Source of the DNA: Chloroflexota bacterium
Lineage (GTDB): Bacteria > Chloroflexota > Anaerolineae > Anaerolineales > UBA4823
Assembly (NCBI GenBank): GCA_030636125.1
Contig: DAOVXM010000070.1
Span: forward strand, 1-9,156
Length of the DNA: 9,156 nt
Reading direction: 5' to 3'
The translations under genes were made by a program, and so were the position numbers. How positions within the stretch are numbered: the stretch's first letter is position 1; each line of letters opens with the position of its first letter. Under the pieces are notes generated by a model. The model was not told the DNA's origin, ran no database searches, and worked only from the letters and a program-made list of their open reading frames with translations. Positions 6,194 through 9,156 of this stretch are shown piece by piece.

Positions 6194-7576
6194 TCACGGT
6201 TGTTGATCAGCAACCAACAAATCGCCAGCCTGTTGCAGTTGGACCTGGACGGCTTCTAGAGCAGTGCCTCCTAAAACATTACGCCTGGACACACTTTGTG
6301 CAGGATTAAACACTTCAAAAACATCCGCCTTAAAGATGGGGGTTAGCGAATGAAAATCTGCCAGGCTGAGCGCGTCGAGAGATTTTCCCTGTTCCGCAGC
6401 CAGTTGTACCAATCGACCTGCCAGTTCGTGGGCTTCACGGAAGGGTATACCCCTTTCAACCAAATAATCCGCCAGGTCAGTGGCCATCATGCTGGGGTCA
6501 ATGCAAGCCTTCATCCTTTCGGAGTGGACGATAAGGGTTCTGATAGCGCCAGTCAGGACAGGTAATACCGCACTCAGCGTATCGTAAGCGTTGAAAAGAG
6601 GTATTTTATCTTCTTGCAAATCTTTGTCGTAAGTAGATGGTAAACCCTTAAGTGTGGCCATCAAACCTGTGAGAGAACCTAAGAGACTACCCGCCTTACC
6701 GCGCGTCAGTTCCATAACATCTGGGTTCTTCTTCTGGGGCATTAAACTGGACCCCGTTGCGTATGAATCGGAAAGCTCGAAGAATCCAAACTCTGCGCTT
6801 GAGAACAGGATAATAGTCTCAGCCAATTTGCTCAGATGGATACCAACCAGCGCAGTGCAAAAAAGAAACTCCGCTACAAAATCGCGATCGGAGACCGCGT
6901 CCAGGCTGTTGGGTGAGGGCTCTGCGAAGCCCAATTCGTTGGCCAAGGTGATGCGGTCGATGGGGAAAGCTGTACCCGCCAAAGCCCCTGACCCCAGGGG
7001 CATGATCGCGGTGCGGGTTGATAATTCGTCCAGGCGTTGGCGGTCACGCTGCAATGGCCAGAAATGGGACAACCACCAATGGCTCAACAGAATAGGCTGA
7101 GCACGTTGCATGTGGGTGTAGCCCGGAATAAGAATTTCCATGTCGGTCCTGGCACGCTCCACCAAAATGGTCTGCAAGTCAGCTATAGCCTCATCCAATT
7201 TAACCAAGTGTCCTAACAACCACAGGCGAAGGTCGCTGGCAACCTGTTCATTGCGGCTGCGGCCAGTGTGCAATTTTCCCGCTAGTGGTCCAATGATCTC
7301 CCCAAGGCGCCGTTCAACAGCAGTGTGGATATCTTCATCGCTGTCTTGGAGAATAAAGTCGCCATGTTTATATTCGTTAGCTATTTTTCTTAACCCAGCA
7401 CGTATTTGCGTGCACTCACCTTCGGTAAGCACACCAGCTTTTTCTAACGCCTTGGCCCAAGCCAGACTGGCGTCCACATCCTGCATCGCCAGGCGCTGAT
7501 CGAAGCCTATCGATGCATTTAATGCCCATGCAGCAGGGTCAAGCTTTCCGGTAAAACGACCTCCCCACATTTTCAC
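6194..7576 (-). CDS. argH: Argininosuccinate lyase
   Basis: Splits argininosuccinate into arginine and fumarate, the last step of arginine synthesis; a cytosolic homotetramer of the fumarase/aspartase superfamily. The 460-residue product (usual length) begins VKMWGGRF and has ERRLGEIIGPLAGKLHTGRSRNEQ in the first third, GYTHMQRAQP (152-161, catalytic His155) and the family signature GSSLMPQKKNP (275-285, with the mobile-loop catalytic serine). Start: GTG at 7576 with GGAGG (7584-7588) 7 bases upstream. The ATG two codons later (7570) is 13 bases from that site, and an upstream ATG at 7627 has no site and adds 17 residues absent from the family. It lies 44 bases upstream of lysW, which ties the terminal steps of arginine synthesis to the carrier genes. 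Confidence 0.97.
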   Translation of the reverse strand: MKMWGGRFTGKLDPAAWALNASIGFDQRLAMQDVDASLAWAKALEKAGVLTEGECTQIRAGLRKIANEYKHGDFILQDSDEDIHTAVERRLGEIIGPLAGKLHTGRSRNEQVASDLRLWLLGHLVKLDEAIADLQTILVERARTDMEILIPGYTHMQRAQPILLSHWWLSHFWPLQRDRQRLDELSTRTAIMPLGSGALAGTAFPIDRITLANELGFAEPSPNSLDAVSDRDFVAEFLFCTALVGIHLSKLAETIILFSSAEFGFFELSDSYATGSSLMPQKKNPDVMELTRGKAGSLLGSLTGLMATLKGLPSTYDKDLQEDKIPLFNAYDTLSAVLPVLTGAIRTLIVHSERMKACIDPSMMATDLADYLVERGIPFREAHELAGRLVQLAAEQGKSLDALSLADFHSLTPIFKADVFEVFNPAQSVSRRNVLGGTALEAVQVQLQQAGDLLVADQQP

Positions 7577-7583
7577 AACAAAT

Positions 7584-7588
7584 CCTCC
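7584..7588 (-). promoter_or_regulatory. Shine-Dalgarno site fixing the argH GTG start
   Basis: GGAGG with a 7-base spacer to the GTG at 7576. It decides against both the upstream ATG at 7627 and the ATG at 7570. Confidence 0.7.
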
Positions 7589-7632
7589 AATTGATTGGTT
7601 GAATAGTCGACCATACCCAATAAGCAAATCAT

Positions 7633-7746
7633 TAAGTAATTTGCGGAATGAATTTTAAAATAAATCTGGTGTCAAAACCGCAAATTACTTTTAGCAAATG
7701 CCGGGTTGGCGTTTTTATATTCAAGTTACTTTCCGGCATTTGCATA
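7633..7746. mobile_element. MITE-like element B (110 bp between TA dinucleotides), between argG and argH
   Basis: Two adjacent perfect inverted repeats fill this gap. AAGTAATTTGCGG (7634-7646) pairs with CCGCAAATTACTT (7678-7690) over 13 bases with a 31-base loop. GCAAATGCCGG (7694-7704) pairs with CCGGCATTTGC (7733-7743) over 11 bases with a 28-base loop. Three bases separate the hairpins. TA occurs at 7633-7634 and 7745-7746, and the two outer ends, read inward from those TAs, match at about 13 of 22 positions, so they are imperfect terminal inverted repeats. There is no coding frame. The plan matches element A although the arm sequences differ. It lies in the argG-argH transcript and would fold in the RNA; neither hairpin is followed by a T-run, so a terminator is not supported. 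Confidence 0.68.
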
Positions 7747-7771
7747 TCTGTCTCCCGTGCATAATTACATC

Positions 7772-9031
7772 TCAGTCCCGTTTGAAGCGCGAATAGTCCG
7801 GTTTGGGCATATTCAACCCCGAAACTGGCAATCCATTTAGGGCGCGAACCTGCAATGGCAAGCCGTATAAACGGATAAACCCTTCAGCATCTGACTGGTC
7901 GTAAACATCTTCTTGACCAAAAGTAGCAAAGTCCTCACGGTATAGACTGAATTCGCTTTTGCGCCCCACTGGAATTACATTACCTTTATACAGTTTAAGC
8001 CTCACCATACCGGTAACCGGTCCCTGGGTGCTGCCAACAAAAGCATCCAATGCCTCACGCAGAGGAGAAAACCACATGCCATTGTAGACCAGCTCGGCGT
8101 ATTTCAAAGCAACCAGGTCTTTGAAGCTGATGGTATCTCTATCCAGCACTAACGACTCCAGCTCACTATGAGCTGCCATCAGTATCGTGCCGCCAGGGGT
8201 CTCATATACACCGTGAGATTTCATCCCTACCAGGCGACCTTCAACCATATCAGCCCGGCCAATACCGTACGTACCGCCGATGGCGTTCAAGCATTCCACT
8301 AGTTTAGCCGGGGACATCTTTTCTCCATTGACGGCAACCGGTGTACCTGACTCAAAGGTAATCTCAACATATTCAGCCTTATCCGGGGCACTCTCTGGGG
8401 AGGTGCTGAGCAGGTACATACTCTCACTCGGCTCCTGCCAAGGATCTTCCAAGGGTCCGCCTTCGTGCGAGAGGTGCCAAAGATTACGGTCCCGGCTGTA
8501 AATTGACTTTGTCGTCGCGGTCACAGGTATATTACGAGCATTGGCGTAAACGATGGCATCTTCGCGTGAGCGGATATCCCACTCGCGCCAGGGGGCGATC
8601 ACCTTAAGGCGCGGGTCAAGAGCAGTGTAGGTCAACTCAAAACGCACCTGGTCGTTCCCTTTGCCGGTCGCACCATGAGCTACGGCATCGGCCCCAACCT
8701 CGTGGGCTACTTCGACCTGATGTTTGGCTATTAGAGGCCGGGCAGTAGACGTCCCGAGCAAATACTGTCTTTCGTACTTTGCTCCAGCGCGCAAGACTGG
8801 AAACAGATAATCTCCGGCGAATTCTTCGCGCATATCATGGATGATGAATTGGCTAGCCCCACTTTTCAAAGCCTTTTCCTCCAATCCATTCAGCTCATCA
8901 TCCTGTCCCACGTCGGCAGTAAAGCAGACTACTTCACAACCATAATTCTCCTTTAACCATGGCACAATGATCGAAGTATCTAATCCCCCTGAATAAGCCA
9001 GCACAACTTTATTAATGGATGATTTAATCAT
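7772..9031 (-). CDS. argG: Argininosuccinate synthase
   Basis: Condenses citrulline and aspartate with ATP to argininosuccinate, the step before ArgH. The 419-residue product is complete: N-type ATP pyrophosphatase P-loop [12 protein letters not shown] (11-22), [15 protein letters not shown] (91-105), and [16 protein letters not shown] (117-132) for citrulline and ATP, followed by [10 protein letters not shown] in the middle. Length is near the bacterial norm. Start: ATG at 9031 with GGAGG (9037-9041) 5 bases upstream. A TTG four codons further upstream (9043) lies across that ribosome site and is not the start. It is the first arginine gene of the run and is preceded by copy 2 of element A, so any operon promoter lies inside or beyond that element. 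I could not point to a convincing promoter. Confidence 0.97.
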   Translation of the reverse strand: MIKSSINKVVLAYSGGLDTSIIVPWLKENYGCEVVCFTADVGQDDELNGLEEKALKSGASQFIIHDMREEFAGDYLFPVLRAGAKYERQYLLGTSTARPLIAKHQVEVAHEVGADAVAHGATGKGNDQVRFELTYTALDPRLKVIAPWREWDIRSREDAIVYANARNIPVTATTKSIYSRDRNLWHLSHEGGPLEDPWQEPSESMYLLSTSPESAPDKAEYVEITFESGTPVAVNGEKMSPAKLVECLNAIGGTYGIGRADMVEGRLVGMKSHGVYETPGGTILMAAHSELESLVLDRDTISFKDLVALKYAELVYNGMWFSPLREALDAFVGSTQGPVTGMVRLKLYKGNVIPVGRKSEFSLYREDFATFGQEDVYDQSDAEGFIRLYGLPLQVRALNGLPVSGLNMPKPDYSRFKRD

Positions 9032-9036
9032 ATTTT

Positions 9037-9041
9037 CCTCC
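9037..9041 (-). promoter_or_regulatory. Shine-Dalgarno site fixing the argG ATG start
   Basis: GGAGG with a 5-base spacer to the ATG at 9031. Confidence 0.75.
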
Positions 9042-9064
9042 AAATTAAACTTGCTTCAGTTTTG

Positions 9065-9156
9065 TAGTGTTCCGTCAAATGTGATTGTTTAGTAAGAATA
9101 GATCGTGGACGGAACACTTTAAGCTTTGTCAAGGGTGTATTAACCCGGATATCATA
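9065..9156. mobile_element. MITE-like element A, copy 2, upstream of argG (cut by window edge)
   Basis: Starts with TA at 9065-9066 and matches copy 1 (3882-3947) at 61 of 66 bases, in the same orientation relative to the downstream gene. AGTGTTCCGTC (9066-9076) pairs with GACGGAACACT (9108-9118) over 11 bases with a 31-base loop. The next arm GCTTTGTCAAGGGTG (9123-9137) is the exact reverse complement of 3971-3985 in copy 1, so its own partner arm is expected just past the right edge. It retains 12 bases that copy 1 lacks and so represents the more intact form. Confidence 0.75.

Noticed and set aside
7648..7666. ARG-box-like TGAAT half-site in element B
   Set aside because: The second half does not match the ATTCA consensus, and the site lies inside a mobile-like element.
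7646..7678. Possible promoter (TTGACA on the minus strand) in the 31-base loop of element B
   Set aside because: No -10 box at 16-18 bases; the best TAAAAT is only 12 bases away. The match is likely chance in AT-rich sequence.
9044..9156. TTGACA in element A copy 2 as -35 of an argG promoter
   Set aside because: No acceptable -10 hexamer at the right distance; copy 1 lacks the same hexamer context.

Overview
The window looks bacterial and carries a nearly complete arginine-biosynthesis operon of the amino-group carrier protein (LysW) type. All protein genes read on the minus strand, so transcription runs from right to left. Strong Shine-Dalgarno sites, many 4-base start/stop overlaps and moderate GC fit a bacterium. 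The gene set, and the closeness of the carrier-route enzymes to Thermus lysine enzymes as I remember them, suggest a deep-branching thermophile-related phylum such as Chloroflexota (Anaerolineae-like). The taxon is inference only.

Layout in transcription order: argG (argininosuccinate synthase, start 9031), a 195-base gap holding a small mobile-like element, argH (argininosuccinate lyase, start 7576), lysW (56-residue carrier protein, start 6149), lysX (carrier-glutamate ligase, start 5982, overlapping lysW by 4 bases), lysY/argC-type reductase (start 5092), a 198-base gap holding another small element, lysZ/argB-type kinase (start 3859), lysJ/argD-type aminotransferase (start 3008), lysK/argE-type deacylase (start 1854). 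A perfect 22-bp hairpin follows, and then a ParB-fold gene resembling the free-serine kinases SerK and SbnI, which runs off the left edge.

How the genes work together: LysX ligates an amino acid (glutamate for arginine, alpha-aminoadipate for lysine) through its amino group to the C-terminal Glu of LysW. LysZ phosphorylates the side-chain carboxylate, LysY reduces it to the semialdehyde, LysJ transaminates it, and LysK releases ornithine (or lysine) from LysW. ArgG and ArgH then convert citrulline to arginine. Ornithine carbamoyltransferase (argF) and carbamoyl-phosphate synthase are not in the window. Fusing lysWXYZJK with argGH in one run makes arginine the most likely product.

The main unexplained signal is a set of small, non-coding, TA-flanked inverted-repeat elements. 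Two copies of one element lie just upstream of lysZ and of argG in the same orientation (61 of 66 bases identical over the shared part; the argG copy runs off the right edge). A third element between argG and argH has different arm sequences but the same plan: two tandem hairpins with loops of about 28 and 31 bases, imperfect terminal inverted repeats and TA at both ends. They look like MITEs of the IS630/Tc1 type.
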